A stretch of DNA of 64,000 nt from Clavibacter sp. VKM Ac-2872 (GTDB lineage Bacteria; Actinomycetota; Actinomycetes; Actinomycetales; Microbacteriaceae): NCBI RefSeq assembly GCF_015351105.1, contig NZ_JADKRR010000001.1:973069-1037068 (forward strand), given 5' to 3'. The translations under genes were made by a program, and so were the position numbers. A model generated the notes under the pieces. That model made no database searches. It was not told the origin of the DNA and worked only from the letters and a program-made list of their open reading frames with translations. Below, in pieces: positions 1-8,231 of this stretch (the first letter of the stretch is position 1; every line of letters begins with the position of its first letter).

Positions 1-35
1 AGGGCCGCCGCGAGGATCCTCATGTCGGCGACCAT
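1..35 (-). CDS. Partial start of an unidentified gene
   Basis: Only the first 11 codons are inside the window, running leftward off position 1 (MVADMRILAAA). The ATG at 35-33 shares its A with the TGA stop of the MOSC gene upstream (TGATG). The same coupled arrangement is seen at 6690. An internal ATG at 23-21, giving MRILAAA, is an alternative start. Too little protein is present to name a family; that this is a gene at all is inferred from the junction. Confidence 0.4.
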   Translation of the reverse strand, partial: MVADMRILAAA

Positions 36-589
36 CAGACCGGCTGCAGCGCGCGCTGCTCGCCCGCGGGCAGCTCCACGCGCACGGCGTCGTCGGGGCG
101 GACCTCGCCGCCGGTGATCACGACGCCCATCACGCCGGACTTCCGCACGACGTTCCCGTCGGCGTCGCGGTCGAGCACCGCCTTCATGGCGCCCGCGCCG
201 AGCGTGTCGATCTGGATGCACGGGTTCCGCAGGCCCGTCAGCTCGACCACGGCGTCCGCGCCGAGGTGGAGGCGCGTGCCCGTGGGCAGGTCGAGGAGCG
301 GGACGCCCGCGGTCGTGACGTTCTCGCCCAGGTCGCCGGGGCCCACCGCGAATCCCTTGCCCGCGAGCTCGTCGTGCAGCTCGGCGTGGACCAGGTGCAC
401 CTGGCGGAGGTTCGGCGCGTCCGGGTCGCGGCGCTTGCGCGAGAGGTGCTGGACGGTGGTGCCGAGGTGCGCGTCGCCCTCGACGCCGAGGCCGGCGAGG
501 AGCGTGATCGACGGGCGGACGGGCTTGGAGAAGGCGTGGGCGTCGTCGCGCGCCACCGCGAGGACCCGGGGTGATGCTGGCGGCTGCAT
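35..589 (-). CDS. MOSC domain-containing protein
   Basis: This 184-residue protein is a stand-alone MOSC (molybdenum cofactor sulfurase C-terminal) domain of the YiiM type. Such domains bind sulfur or molybdenum-cofactor ligands; the substrate here is unknown. A GVEGDAH segment near residue 35, GDLGENVTT near residue 85 and the conserved cysteine in GLRNPCIQID near residue 124 support the call. No signal peptide or membrane segment is seen, so it is probably cytoplasmic. A TATCGT -10 box lies 7 nt before the ATG, so the mRNA is probably leaderless. The gene may be coupled to a downstream gene that leaves the window. Confidence 0.85.
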   Translation of the reverse strand: MQPPASPRVLAVARDDAHAFSKPVRPSITLLAGLGVEGDAHLGTTVQHLSRKRRDPDAPNLRQVHLVHAELHDELAGKGFAVGPGDLGENVTTAGVPLLDLPTGTRLHLGADAVVELTGLRNPCIQIDTLGAGAMKAVLDRDADGNVVRKSGVMGVVITGGEVRPDDAVRVELPAGEQRALQPV

Positions 590-596
590 GCCAGCG

Positions 597-602
597 ACGA
601 TA
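597..602 (-). promoter_or_regulatory. -10 box of MOSC gene, leaderless
   Basis: On the minus strand TATCGT is followed by 7 nt and then the ATG at 589. Transcription should start at or next to the start codon. No clear -35 is visible. Confidence 0.5.
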
Positions 603-675
603 ACGGCGCGGCGGGCGCCGGACCAGCCCCCGGCCGGGACGGGGGCGCGGGGTCCCGCGCGCCCGGTCGGCCCGC

Positions 676-681
676 TAGGTT
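676..681 (+). promoter_or_regulatory. -10 box (TAGGTT) of membrane protein gene
   Basis: TAGGTT predicts a start near 688, about 22 nt before the chosen ATG at 710. GGGGG at 700-704 can act as ribosome binding site for that ATG. Confidence 0.45.
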
Positions 682-709
682 CGGGGCATCGACGGCGATG
701 GGGGATGCG

Positions 710-1408
710 ATGCGCGCGACGGCCATGAGCGGATCACGCAGGACGACGCTGGTCGCGGGGCTCGCCTCCGCGGGGGCGCTGCTGCTGCAGCCCGAGCTGC
801 TGGGCGGCGTCCCGATCCAGCCCACGCCGGACATGGCGTCGACGATCGTGCTGCGGGGTCCCGTGGTGGAGGTCGTCGCGCTGGTCCTCGCCGTGGCGTC
901 CGCGATCGTCCTCGCGCGGGGCGTGCGCGGCGAGCCGGGGCTCCTCCGGGCGTCGCGTGCGGCCGGGGTCGCGGTGCTCGTGGCCGCGGGCGCCCAGGTG
1001 GGCTTCACCGTCGCGCGGATCGTCGCCGGCCTGACGCTCCCTGACCAGCCCGGGTCAGCGGGGCTGGTGGATCCTCCGGCGGTCATCGTGCTGACGCAGG
1101 GCGTGTTCGCGGTGCACGTCGTGGCGCTCGCCGTGCTCGGGGTGGTCGTCGTCCGGGCGCGGCTGCTGGAACCCCTGGCCCGGTTCTCGCTCCTCGTGCT
1201 CGGCACGGTCACGGCGGCGTCCTGGATCCTCGGTCAGGCCCTCGGCCTGCTCGGCGCGGGAGCGGAGTCGTCGCCGCTCATCCCGCTGCTCTTCGCGCTG
1301 CCGACCGTGGTCCTCGTGGCGTCCGTGGGGCTCGTGGTCGGGCTCCTGGTGCACGGGAGGTCGGCCGCGATGCGAGCGCGAGCCGAGGCGATCCGCCGGG
1401 CCTGGTGA
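710..1408 (+). CDS. Hypothetical six-helix membrane protein
   Basis: I do not recognise the family. The protein has 232 residues and about six hydrophobic segments, starting with TTLVAGLASAGALLL and ending with a helix before a short basic tail (RARAEAIRRAW). No catalytic motif is visible. ATGs at 698, 710 and 725 are in frame; 710 is chosen because GGGGG lies 5 nt upstream. It is a single-gene unit between a predicted -10 box at 676 and a strong bidirectional terminator. It could be a general membrane-integrity or stress protein, but the sequence gives no direct clue. Confidence 0.75.
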   Translation: MRATAMSGSRRTTLVAGLASAGALLLQPELLGGVPIQPTPDMASTIVLRGPVVEVVALVLAVASAIVLARGVRGEPGLLRASRAAGVAVLVAAGAQVGFTVARIVAGLTLPDQPGSAGLVDPPAVIVLTQGVFAVHVVALAVLGVVVVRARLLEPLARFSLLVLGTVTAASWILGQALGLLGAGAESSPLIPLLFALPTVVLVASVGLVVGLLVHGRSAAMRARAEAIRRAW

Positions 1409-1411
1409 ACG

Positions 1412-1449
1412 GCGGAGGGCCGGGCCGACGCATCGACCCGGCCCTCCGC
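1412..1449. terminator. Bidirectional terminator hairpin
   Basis: A perfect 13-bp inverted repeat, GCGGAGGGCCGGG and its complement, has a 12-nt loop. It lies between the stops of the convergent genes at 1408 (+) and 1460 (-). No T-tract follows, as is common in high-GC actinobacteria. Confidence 0.8.
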
Positions 1450-1459
1450 GCTCACCCCG

Positions 1460-2863
1460 TCAGCTCGCGGTGGCGGGAGCGCTCCGTGCCGCGCCGTGCT
1501 CGCGCAGCACCAGGAGCGCCACGAGGGAGATCGCGGACGCGATGCTGAGGTAGACGCCGACGAGCATCACGCCGCCGCCGCCGATGTCCCACAGCCAGGT
1601 CGCGATGAAGGGCGCGACGGCCCCGCCGATGATGCCCGCGAGGCTGAACGCGAGGGACGCGCCCGTGTAGCGGACGTCGGCGGCGAACAGGCCGGGCAGC
1701 AGGGATCCGACGGCGCCGTACCCGATGCCGATGAGCGCGAAGCCGAGGATCACGAACATGAGCGTGCCGGGCATGCCCGCGGACAGCAGGGGATCCATGA
1801 CCAGCCCGAACACGACCATGCCGGCGGCGCTCACGACGACGATCGGGCGGGCGCCGCGGCGCTGCGCGAGCGCGCCCGAGATGACGATGGTGATCGCGAA
1901 GAACACGACGCCGACGAGGAGCATGAGCAGGAAGTCGGTGCGGGAGTACCCGAGGCCGGCGTGGAACGCGGACGCGTCGAACGGCTTCCCCGCGGCGGTG
2001 GCGGCGGCCTGCGCGGCCTCCGCGGTGCGCGGCGACGTGCCGTAGGTGACCGCGAACGTGGTCATGAGGTAGAAGAGCGTGAAGATCGCGAGGAGGGCGA
2101 GCGCCCCGAGGACGAGCCCGCGCCAGCCCGTGCGGATGGTGCGGCCGAGCGGCAGCCGGGAGGTCTCGCCGCGGTCGAGCACCGCCTGGAACTCCGGCGC
2201 CTCGACGAGCCTCACGCGCACGTAGAGGCCCACGAGCACGAGGACGGCGCTGGCGAGGAACGGCACGCGCCAGCCCCACGCCTGCAGGTCGGCGGGGGAG
2301 AGCGTGAGCGAGAGCACCAGGAACAGGCCGGTGCTGAGGAAGAAGCCGATGGGCGCGCCGAGCTGCGGGAAGGTGCCGTAGACGGCGCGCTTGCCCGCGG
2401 GCGCGTTCTCGGTCGCGAGCAGCGCGGCGCCACCCCACTCGCCGCCGAGGCCGAGGCCCTGGATGAAGCGGAGCAGGGCGAGGGCGGCCGGGGCCGCGAT
2501 CTCCCAGCCCGGCGTGGTGCCGCTCGGCAGGGAGCCGATGAGCACGGTGGCGATGCCCATGGTGAGCAGCGACGCGACGAGCGTGCGCGTGCGGCCGAAC
2601 CGGTCGCCGAAGTGGCCGAAGAGCACGGATCCGATGGGCCGGGCGAAGAACGCGACGCCGAACACCGCGAGCGACTGGAGCTGCGCGACAGCGGGGTCGG
2701 CGTTCGCGAAGAAGAGCGCCGGGAACACCAGCACGGCGGCGGTCGCGTAGACGTAGAAGTCGAAGAACTCGATCGACGTGCCGATGAGGCTCGCGACCAG
2801 GACGCGCGAGCGCGGGTTGGTCGGGGCGGCGAGGGGAGGGGCGGTGGCAGGGGCAGCGGTCAT
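1460..2863 (-). CDS. MFS transporter, metabolite:H+ symporter (MHS) family
   Basis: This 467-residue, 12-helix transporter resembles ProP, KgtP and ShiA and probably imports an organic acid, a betaine-like solute or an aromatic acid by proton symport. Family features are GTSIEFFDFYVYATAA at residues 28-43, the loop-2 motif GHFGDRFGRTRTL near residue 83 and RFIQGLGLGGEWGG near residue 131. The loop between helices 6 and 7 is long, as usual in MHS proteins. The next gene upstream, on the same strand, is a close paralogue of nearly identical length. The substrate cannot be read from sequence. A -10 box and a palindrome precede the gene. Confidence 0.88.
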   Translation of the reverse strand: MTAAPATAPPLAAPTNPRSRVLVASLIGTSIEFFDFYVYATAAVLVFPALFFANADPAVAQLQSLAVFGVAFFARPIGSVLFGHFGDRFGRTRTLVASLLTMGIATVLIGSLPSGTTPGWEIAAPAALALLRFIQGLGLGGEWGGAALLATENAPAGKRAVYGTFPQLGAPIGFFLSTGLFLVLSLTLSPADLQAWGWRVPFLASAVLVLVGLYVRVRLVEAPEFQAVLDRGETSRLPLGRTIRTGWRGLVLGALALLAIFTLFYLMTTFAVTYGTSPRTAEAAQAAATAAGKPFDASAFHAGLGYSRTDFLLMLLVGVVFFAITIVISGALAQRRGARPIVVVSAAGMVVFGLVMDPLLSAGMPGTLMFVILGFALIGIGYGAVGSLLPGLFAADVRYTGASLAFSLAGIIGGAVAPFIATWLWDIGGGGVMLVGVYLSIASAISLVALLVLREHGAARSAPATAS

Positions 2864-2895
2864 GGCGGTGGCTTCCGACTTGAGGGACGGGGAGA

Positions 2896-2912
2896 CGCCA
2901 CGGATCGTGGCG
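2896..2912 (-). promoter_or_regulatory. Perfect 17-bp palindrome at predicted +1 of the first MHS gene
   Basis: CGCCACGATCCGTGGCG, read on the minus strand, has 7-bp arms and a 3-bp centre. It begins where transcription from the TAGCGT box at 2918-2923 should start. It could be a repressor operator or a 5' mRNA hairpin. Confidence 0.5.
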
Positions 2913-2917
2913 CGCCG

Positions 2918-2923
2918 ACGCTA
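2918..2923 (-). promoter_or_regulatory. -10 box (TAGCGT) of first MHS gene
   Basis: TAGCGT on the minus strand predicts a start near 2911 and a leader of about 48 nt to the ATG at 2863. Confidence 0.5.
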
Positions 2924-2968
2924 CCGGCGCTCCCCGCCCCTCCGCGCGCGCCGTTCACATGACGCGGG

Positions 2969-4384
2969 TCAACTGACGTTCCCGGCGTAGTCCGCGTCGC
3001 GCGTCTCACGGCTGATGATGAGCGCCACCAGCGTGATCGCGGCCATGGCGCTCAGGTACACGCCGACGAGCAGCACGTTCCCGTCGAGCAGCTGCCACAG
3101 CGCCACCGCGATGAAGGGCGCGACCGCGGCGCCGAGGATGCTCGCGACGTTGTAGCTGATCGCGGAGCCCGTGTAGCGCACGTTCGTCGGGAAGAGCTCC
3201 GGCAGCACCGCGCCCATGGGGCCGAACGTCAGTCCCATGAGCGTGAAGCCGATGATGAGGAGCGCCATCGTGCCCGCGAAGCCGCCCGAGAAGAGGGGCA
3301 CGAAGAGCAGGCCGAACACGAGGATCCCGACGGTGGTCGCGATGAGCATCTTCCGACGGCCGAACCGCTCCGCCAGGGGGCCCGAGACCAGAGTGAAGAT
3401 CCCGAAGAACACGACGCCCACGATGAGCATGATGAGGAAGTCGTTGCGCGCGTAGCCGAGTCCGGCGGCGAACGTGTCCGGGTTGAAGGTCTTGCCGGCC
3501 TTCGTGGCGGCGGCCTCGGCGGTGGCGGCGTCGCGCGCGGTGGTGCCGTAGGTGAGCGTGAACGTCGTCATCAGGTAGAAGAGCGTGTAGGTCGCCAGCA
3601 TGATGAAGGTGCCGAGGATCAGCGGGCGCCAGCTCGTGACGAACACGCGCGCCACGGGCAGCTTCGCCACCTCGCCGGAGTCGACGACCTTCTGGAACGC
3701 CGGCGTCTCGATGAGCTTGAGGCGCACGTAGAGGCCCACGATCACGAGCACGGCGCTGGCGAGGAACGGCACGCGCCAGCCCCACGCCTGGAACTGCTCC
3801 GGGGAGAGGCCGAGGCTCAGCGCGAGGAAGACGCCGTTGGCGACGATGAAGCCGATGGGCGCGCCGAGCTGCGGGAACGTGCCGTAGATGGCGCGCTTGC
3901 CGACGGGCGCGTTCTCGGTCGCGAGGAGGGCCGCGCCGCTCCACTCGCCCCCGAGGCCGAGGCCCTGGCCGAAGCGCATGATCACGAGGAGCGCGGGCGC
4001 CGCGACCTCCCAGCCGGGCGTGAGCGCGGTGGGGAGGCAGCCGATCAGCACGGTCGCGATGCCCATGGTGAGCAGCGACGCGACGAGCGTGCCCTTGCGG
4101 CCGACGCGGTCGCCGAAGTGCCCGAAGAGGATGGATCCGATGGGCCGCGCGATGAACGCGACGCCGAACACCGCGAAGGACGCGAGCTGCGCGACGGTCG
4201 GGTCGTCGTTCGCGAAGAAGAGGGCGGGGAAGACGAGCACCGCCGCGGTCGCGTAGACGTAGAAGTCGTAGAACTCGATCGACGTGCCGATGAGGCTCGC
4301 GATGATGACGCGCGAGCGCGAGTTGCCGGCGGGCGGGGTGGAGGCGGACGGGGCGGCGGTGCGGGCCGCGGGGGTCGTGGACAT
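2969..4384 (-). CDS. MFS transporter, MHS family, paralogue of its neighbour
   Basis: This 471-residue, 12-helix proton symporter shares long identical stretches with the neighbouring protein, for example GTSIEFYDFYVYATAA, QGLGLGGEW and AFFARP/AFIARP. The pair therefore looks like a tandem duplication that has since diverged. The start MSTTPAART at 4384 is chosen because homology begins about 30 residues later and the reading frame further upstream has no transporter sequence. No good Shine-Dalgarno is visible. The region upstream has its own -10 box, so it is probably transcribed separately or reads through into the second copy. Substrate unknown; organic acid or osmolyte uptake is likely by family. 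Confidence 0.88.
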   Translation of the reverse strand: MSTTPAARTAAPSASTPPAGNSRSRVIIASLIGTSIEFYDFYVYATAAVLVFPALFFANDDPTVAQLASFAVFGVAFIARPIGSILFGHFGDRVGRKGTLVASLLTMGIATVLIGCLPTALTPGWEVAAPALLVIMRFGQGLGLGGEWSGAALLATENAPVGKRAIYGTFPQLGAPIGFIVANGVFLALSLGLSPEQFQAWGWRVPFLASAVLVIVGLYVRLKLIETPAFQKVVDSGEVAKLPVARVFVTSWRPLILGTFIMLATYTLFYLMTTFTLTYGTTARDAATAEAAATKAGKTFNPDTFAAGLGYARNDFLIMLIVGVVFFGIFTLVSGPLAERFGRRKMLIATTVGILVFGLLFVPLFSGGFAGTMALLIIGFTLMGLTFGPMGAVLPELFPTNVRYTGSAISYNVASILGAAVAPFIAVALWQLLDGNVLLVGVYLSAMAAITLVALIISRETRDADYAGNVS

Positions 4385-4486
4385 GGGAGGAGACGGCTTT
4401 CGGCTGGTGCGGCGTGAGCGGCAGGGGCGCGCGGAGGGGGCGGGCGCGCCGGTCGGGCGCGGGCGCCGGGTGCGGCGGAGTCGAGG

Positions 4487-4503
4487 GGCCACTCGTGATG
4501 GCC
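4487..4503 (-). promoter_or_regulatory. Inverted repeat GGCCA-N7-TGGCC near predicted +1 of second MHS gene
   Basis: A 5-bp-arm palindrome sits just downstream of the TAAACT box at 4510-4515 on the minus strand. It occupies the same position, relative to the promoter, as the palindrome of the paralogue. It may be an operator. Confidence 0.35.
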
Positions 4504-4509
4504 GAGCTG

Positions 4510-4515
4510 AGTTTA
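4510..4515 (-). promoter_or_regulatory. -10 box (TAAACT) of second MHS gene
   Basis: TAAACT on the minus strand is one of the few AT-rich hexamers in the region. It predicts a leader of about 120 nt. Confidence 0.5.
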
Positions 4516-4545
4516 CGCCCCTGAGGAGATGCTGTGCGCGGTCCG

Positions 4546-4551
4546 TAGGCT
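4546..4551 (+). promoter_or_regulatory. -10 box (TAGGCT) of small membrane protein gene
   Basis: It predicts a start near 4558 and a 40-nt leader carrying GAGGAG as ribosome binding site before the ATG at 4598. Confidence 0.5.
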
Positions 4552-4597
4552 GGGGCGACGGGCGGAACCCGCGACGCCGCCGACCACGAGGAGCACG

Positions 4598-4900
4598 ATG
4601 GAGCACGAGACCGGCCGCGCGCTCCTGCCCGGGCTCGCCCAGATCTGCGGCGCGGGCGCGATCGTCGCCGTCGCGACCGGCTTCTGGTACCTCGCGATCC
4701 CCTGCGTCGCGGTCGTGGTGCTCGCCGTGCTGCAGCTGCGGCGGTGGACGCACCACGAGCTCGAGGAGCGCGCCCGGCTCGCGGAGGAGCCCACCGAGGA
4801 GGACCAGGCGGAGGCGCTCAGGTGGGACGAGGACGGCGGCGTCGCCGTGGACCCGCGACCGTCGGACGAGCCGGAGCCGGGGTCGGACGACCGGCGCTAG
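4598..4900 (+). CDS. Hypothetical small membrane protein with acidic tail
   Basis: The protein has 100 residues. Two hydrophobic segments lie at about residues 10-28 and 30-46 (the second is AIPCVAVVVLAVLQL). A charged, strongly acidic hydrophilic tail of about 50 residues follows and ends PGSDDRR. The ATG at 4598 has GAGGAG 6 nt upstream. No family is recognised and no function can be given. It is convergent with the fused permease gene and overlaps its stop by 4 nt. Confidence 0.7.
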   Translation: MEHETGRALLPGLAQICGAGAIVAVATGFWYLAIPCVAVVVLAVLQLRRWTHHELEERARLAEEPTEEDQAEALRWDEDGGVAVDPRPSDEPEPGSDDRR

Positions 4901-6690
4901 CCCCCGGTGGACATCGCGGGCGCGTCGGCCGCGCGTGCGTCCTCGGCGGATCCGCGTCGACGCCGCACGAGCCCCGTCAGGTCGTGCGCCGACAGCGACA
5001 GCGCGAGCACCGCGGCCAGCACGAGCGCGAGCGCGGGGGCGGCGACCGCCCACGGGGCGCGCTCCGCGTAGGCGCTGCCCTCGCTGAGGATCAGGCCCCA
5101 CTCCGGCGTCGGCCGGGCGCTGCCGAGGCCGAGGAAGCCGAGCGCCGCGAGCGTGAGGGCGACGCCCGGGAGCCGGAGCATCGCGTTCCGCACCACCGGG
5201 CCGACGACGGCGGGCAGGAGGTGGCCGAGGAGGATCCGCGCGCGTCCGACGCCCAGCACCGGCAGGATCCGCACGTGCGGCTGCGCGCGCGCCTCCTGCA
5301 TCAGCGCCCCCGCGTGCGCGGCGAGCGGCGCCCAGCCGACGGCCGCGACGGCGACGGCCGCGCCCGCGGTCGACGGCCCCTGGATCGCGGCCACGACCAG
5401 CCCGGCGAGGATCGGCGGGGCCGCGTTCGCGACCTCGATCGGCCCGATCGCCGCGCGCGGCAGGAGCCCGAGCGCGAGGCCGATGACGCAGCAGACGACG
5501 ACCACGACGAGCGCCGTGCCGAGCGTCGTGACGGCGCCGTGGCCCACCCGGCCGAGGAGGTCGCGGCCGCTCGCGTCGGCGCCGAAGGGGAGCGCCCACG
5601 ACGGCGGGGCGAGCCGGCCCGCGGTGGTGGCGAGGGGATCCCGCGCGAGGCCCGCCACCACGATGAGCGCGAGCAGCCCGGCGGCGACGGCCGGGACGAC
5701 GGCGTCACGCGGTCGGGCGGGGACGCGCGCGTCGGGCACGGGCAGCGACCCGAGACGGAGGGCGGGCCCGAGGAGCGCGCGACGGAGGAGGTCGGCGGCG
5801 ATGCCCGCGGCGACGGCCACCACGAGGAGCGCGAGCACGCCCGCCTGGAGCGCCGGTACGTCCTGGCTGCCGGCGGCGCCGAGGGTGGCGCGGCCGATCC
5901 CGGGGATCGCGAACACCTGCTCGACCGCGACCGCGCCGCCCGTGAGCCCGACGAGCACGAGCCCGACCTGCCCGAGCACCGACGGGAGCGCGCGGCGCAG
6001 CACCGCGAGGGTCGTCCGCGCGGGCGGCAGGCCGGCCATCGCCCACGTGGCGACCCAGCGCTCGGCGGACGCGGCCCGGATCGCGTCGGCGAGGAGGCGG
6101 CCGACGAGCCCGCCGGCGGGGATCCCCAGGGCGAGCGCCGGGAGCACCGCGTTCGCGGGCCCGTCCCAGCCGGACGGCGGGGCCCAGCGCAGCCCCACGG
6201 CGACCACCACGAGGAGCGCGGTCGCGACCAGGAACTCGGGCAGCGCGGTGAGGGCGGCGGCCAGGGCGCCGGATCCGGAGGCGCGGCGTCCCCGCGTCGC
6301 GTCGCGGAGGGCGGGCGCGCAGAGGAGCGCGGCGACCGCCACTGCGACCGCGATCGCGAACGCCATCAGCGTGAGGGAGACGCCGAGCGCGGCGAGGGTG
6401 CCGGGGAGGACCGGGCGGCCCGAGATCCACGACGTGCCGAGGTCGCCGCGGACGATGCCCGCGATCCAGTCCGCCGAGACGGCGAGCGGCCCGCGGTCGA
6501 GGCCGAGCTGCGCGCGCACCGCCGCGAGGGCCTCGGGGGTCGCCTCGAGGTCGGCGTAGCGCGCGCGGAGGATCGTGTACTCGGGCGAGCGCCCCGAGAG
6601 CCAAGGGAGCGCGCCGACGAGCGCCACGAGGCCGCCGACGGCGACGACGCGGGACGCCCCGACGACGAGCCCGTCGCGCGCGCGGCCCAT
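4897..6690 (-). CDS. Fused double permease of a family-5 (Dpp/Opp/Nik-type) ABC importer
   Basis: This 597-residue membrane protein contains two complete permease halves that are usually separate DppB-like and DppC-like proteins. The first half (about residues 1-275) has the N-terminal helix, the GDLGTSW segment and an EAA-type loop ending GIGRATLGAA. The second half (about 300-580) has PFGADASGRDLLGRV near residue 370 and GLGSARPTPEWG near 525, both typical of DppC. The halves are joined by a short linker ([12 protein letters not shown]). The start overlaps the binding-protein stop as TGATG, so the two are coupled. Upstream genes supply the ATPases and the lipoprotein. Substrate could be a peptide, nickel/cobalt or a metal-chelator complex. 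Confidence 0.85.
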   Translation of the reverse strand: MGRARDGLVVGASRVVAVGGLVALVGALPWLSGRSPEYTILRARYADLEATPEALAAVRAQLGLDRGPLAVSADWIAGIVRGDLGTSWISGRPVLPGTLAALGVSLTLMAFAIAVAVAVAALLCAPALRDATRGRRASGSGALAAALTALPEFLVATALLVVVAVGLRWAPPSGWDGPANAVLPALALGIPAGGLVGRLLADAIRAASAERWVATWAMAGLPPARTTLAVLRRALPSVLGQVGLVLVGLTGGAVAVEQVFAIPGIGRATLGAAGSQDVPALQAGVLALLVVAVAAGIAADLLRRALLGPALRLGSLPVPDARVPARPRDAVVPAVAAGLLALIVVAGLARDPLATTAGRLAPPSWALPFGADASGRDLLGRVGHGAVTTLGTALVVVVVCCVIGLALGLLPRAAIGPIEVANAAPPILAGLVVAAIQGPSTAGAAVAVAAVGWAPLAAHAGALMQEARAQPHVRILPVLGVGRARILLGHLLPAVVGPVVRNAMLRLPGVALTLAALGFLGLGSARPTPEWGLILSEGSAYAERAPWAVAAPALALVLAAVLALSLSAHDLTGLVRRRRGSAEDARAADAPAMSTGG

Positions 6691-8231
6691 CAGCGCGCGA
6701 CGCGTGTGTCGGCCGTGATGAGCGCGCGCTCGCGGGGATCCCGCACGGCGCCCGTCACCCCGGCGGCCTCGCCCTGGATCACGCGCTCGTGCAGGAGCGG
6801 CACCGCGGCGTCGTCGGCGAGCACGAGCGCCTCGACCCGCATGATCGCGGCGCGACGCTCGGGTCCGGCCGGCAGCGCGGATGCGTCCGCGAGCGCCTGG
6901 TCGACGGCCGGGTCGCACTCCTGCGAGATGTTGAACGAGCCCTGGCATGCGAAGTCGCTGTAGAGGTACGCGGCCGGATCCCCGGAGTCGAGCACGGTGG
7001 CGCGCGACAGGATGAAGGCGTCGAACTTCCCCGCGAGCGCGTCGGCCTCGATGTACTGGTACTCGCGCACGTCCTGGGTCACGTCGAAGCCGGCGGCCTC
7101 GAGCTGCTGCTCGAGCTGCACGGCCACCTCCGGCAGCTCGGCGCGGTCGGTGAAGGTGCCGAGGGTGATGGGCACGCCGTCGACCTGCGCGGGCGTCGCC
7201 CGGCCCGCCAGCGCGTCCCGGTAGGACGCTCCGTCGCGGAGGTCGGCGGCCCAGGGGAGCGCGGGTCCGAGGAGACCCGTGGCCGCGTCGGCCCGTCCCT
7301 CGTAGACGCCGGAGACGAGGGCGGCGCGGTCGACGGCGGCCTGGGCGGCGGCGCGCACGGCGGGATCCGCGAACGGCCCCGTCCGCGTGTTGAGGTACAG
7401 CGTGTTGGTGCGCGGCATGGCGACCTCGTGCAGGAGCCGCGGATCCACCTGCGCGGCCTGGCCCACGGGGATCGCCTCGACCACGTCGGCCGTGCCGGTG
7501 CGGAGGGCGGCGGCGCGGGCGGTGCCGTCGGGCACGAAGCGCACGTCGATCCCGGCGGACGCGGCGCGGCCGCCCCAGTAGTCGTCGAACCTGTCGAGCG
7601 TGGCGGAGGACGTGCCGTCGACCGCGGTGAGGCGGAACGGCCCCGTGCCGGTGCCGACGGGCGAGACGGTGCCGTCGGCGCCGTACGCGGAGGCCGCGAG
7701 GATCGCGAGCTGCGGGCTCGACATGCGCTGCGGCACGAGCGGATCCGGCGTCGCGGTGCGCACGACGAGCCGGTCGCCGTCCGCGGTGGCGGTGAGGTCC
7801 ACGCCGTCGAGGATCCGCGGCTTCGGGCTCGCGGTCGCGGCGGCCGTGAGCGAGGCGGCGGCCTGCGCGGCCGTGAGGGTCGTGCCGTCGTGGAAGGGCA
7901 CGTCGGGTCGGATGTCGAACGCCCAGGTCAGGTCGTCGACGCGGGTCCAGCCGGTCGCCAGCTGCGGCTGCGCGTCGCCGAGGTCGTCGAGGGTCACGAG
8001 CGTCTCGGCCGTGCTCCAGCGCGCGAGCTTGAAGGCGTCGTCGCTGAGGGGCGTGAGGCCGGAGCGCGGCGGCTGCAGCATCGCGAGGCGGATGCGGCCG
8101 TCGCCGTCGGCGGATCCCGCGGAGGAGGCCCCGGGGCTCGCGGCGAAGCAGCCGCTGAGGGCGAGCGTCGTCGCGGCGGCCAGGGCGATCAGGGCGGCGG
8201 TGCGGGCGGGGCGGGGGCGTCTAGCGGGCAT
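6690..8231 (-). CDS. ABC transporter substrate-binding lipoprotein, family 5
   Basis: This 513-residue extracytoplasmic solute-binding protein is of the DppA/OppA/NikA type. A signal peptide with lipobox LSGC places the lipidated cysteine at residue 28. The SBP_bac_5 signature follows, with PQLATGWTRVDDLTWAFDIR near residue 80 and VPFHDGTTLTA near 102, and LNTRTGPFADPAVRAA near residue 285. The ATG at 8231 has AGGA upstream and overlaps the preceding MFS gene by 11 nt. Further upstream starts exist but would put extra residues before the signal peptide. It works with the fused permease and the two ATPases of the same operon. Ligand unknown. Confidence 0.88.
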   Translation of the reverse strand: MPARRPRPARTAALIALAAATTLALSGCFAASPGASSAGSADGDGRIRLAMLQPPRSGLTPLSDDAFKLARWSTAETLVTLDDLGDAQPQLATGWTRVDDLTWAFDIRPDVPFHDGTTLTAAQAAASLTAAATASPKPRILDGVDLTATADGDRLVVRTATPDPLVPQRMSSPQLAILAASAYGADGTVSPVGTGTGPFRLTAVDGTSSATLDRFDDYWGGRAASAGIDVRFVPDGTARAAALRTGTADVVEAIPVGQAAQVDPRLLHEVAMPRTNTLYLNTRTGPFADPAVRAAAQAAVDRAALVSGVYEGRADAATGLLGPALPWAADLRDGASYRDALAGRATPAQVDGVPITLGTFTDRAELPEVAVQLEQQLEAAGFDVTQDVREYQYIEADALAGKFDAFILSRATVLDSGDPAAYLYSDFACQGSFNISQECDPAVDQALADASALPAGPERRAAIMRVEALVLADDAAVPLLHERVIQGEAAGVTGAVRDPRERALITADTRVAR

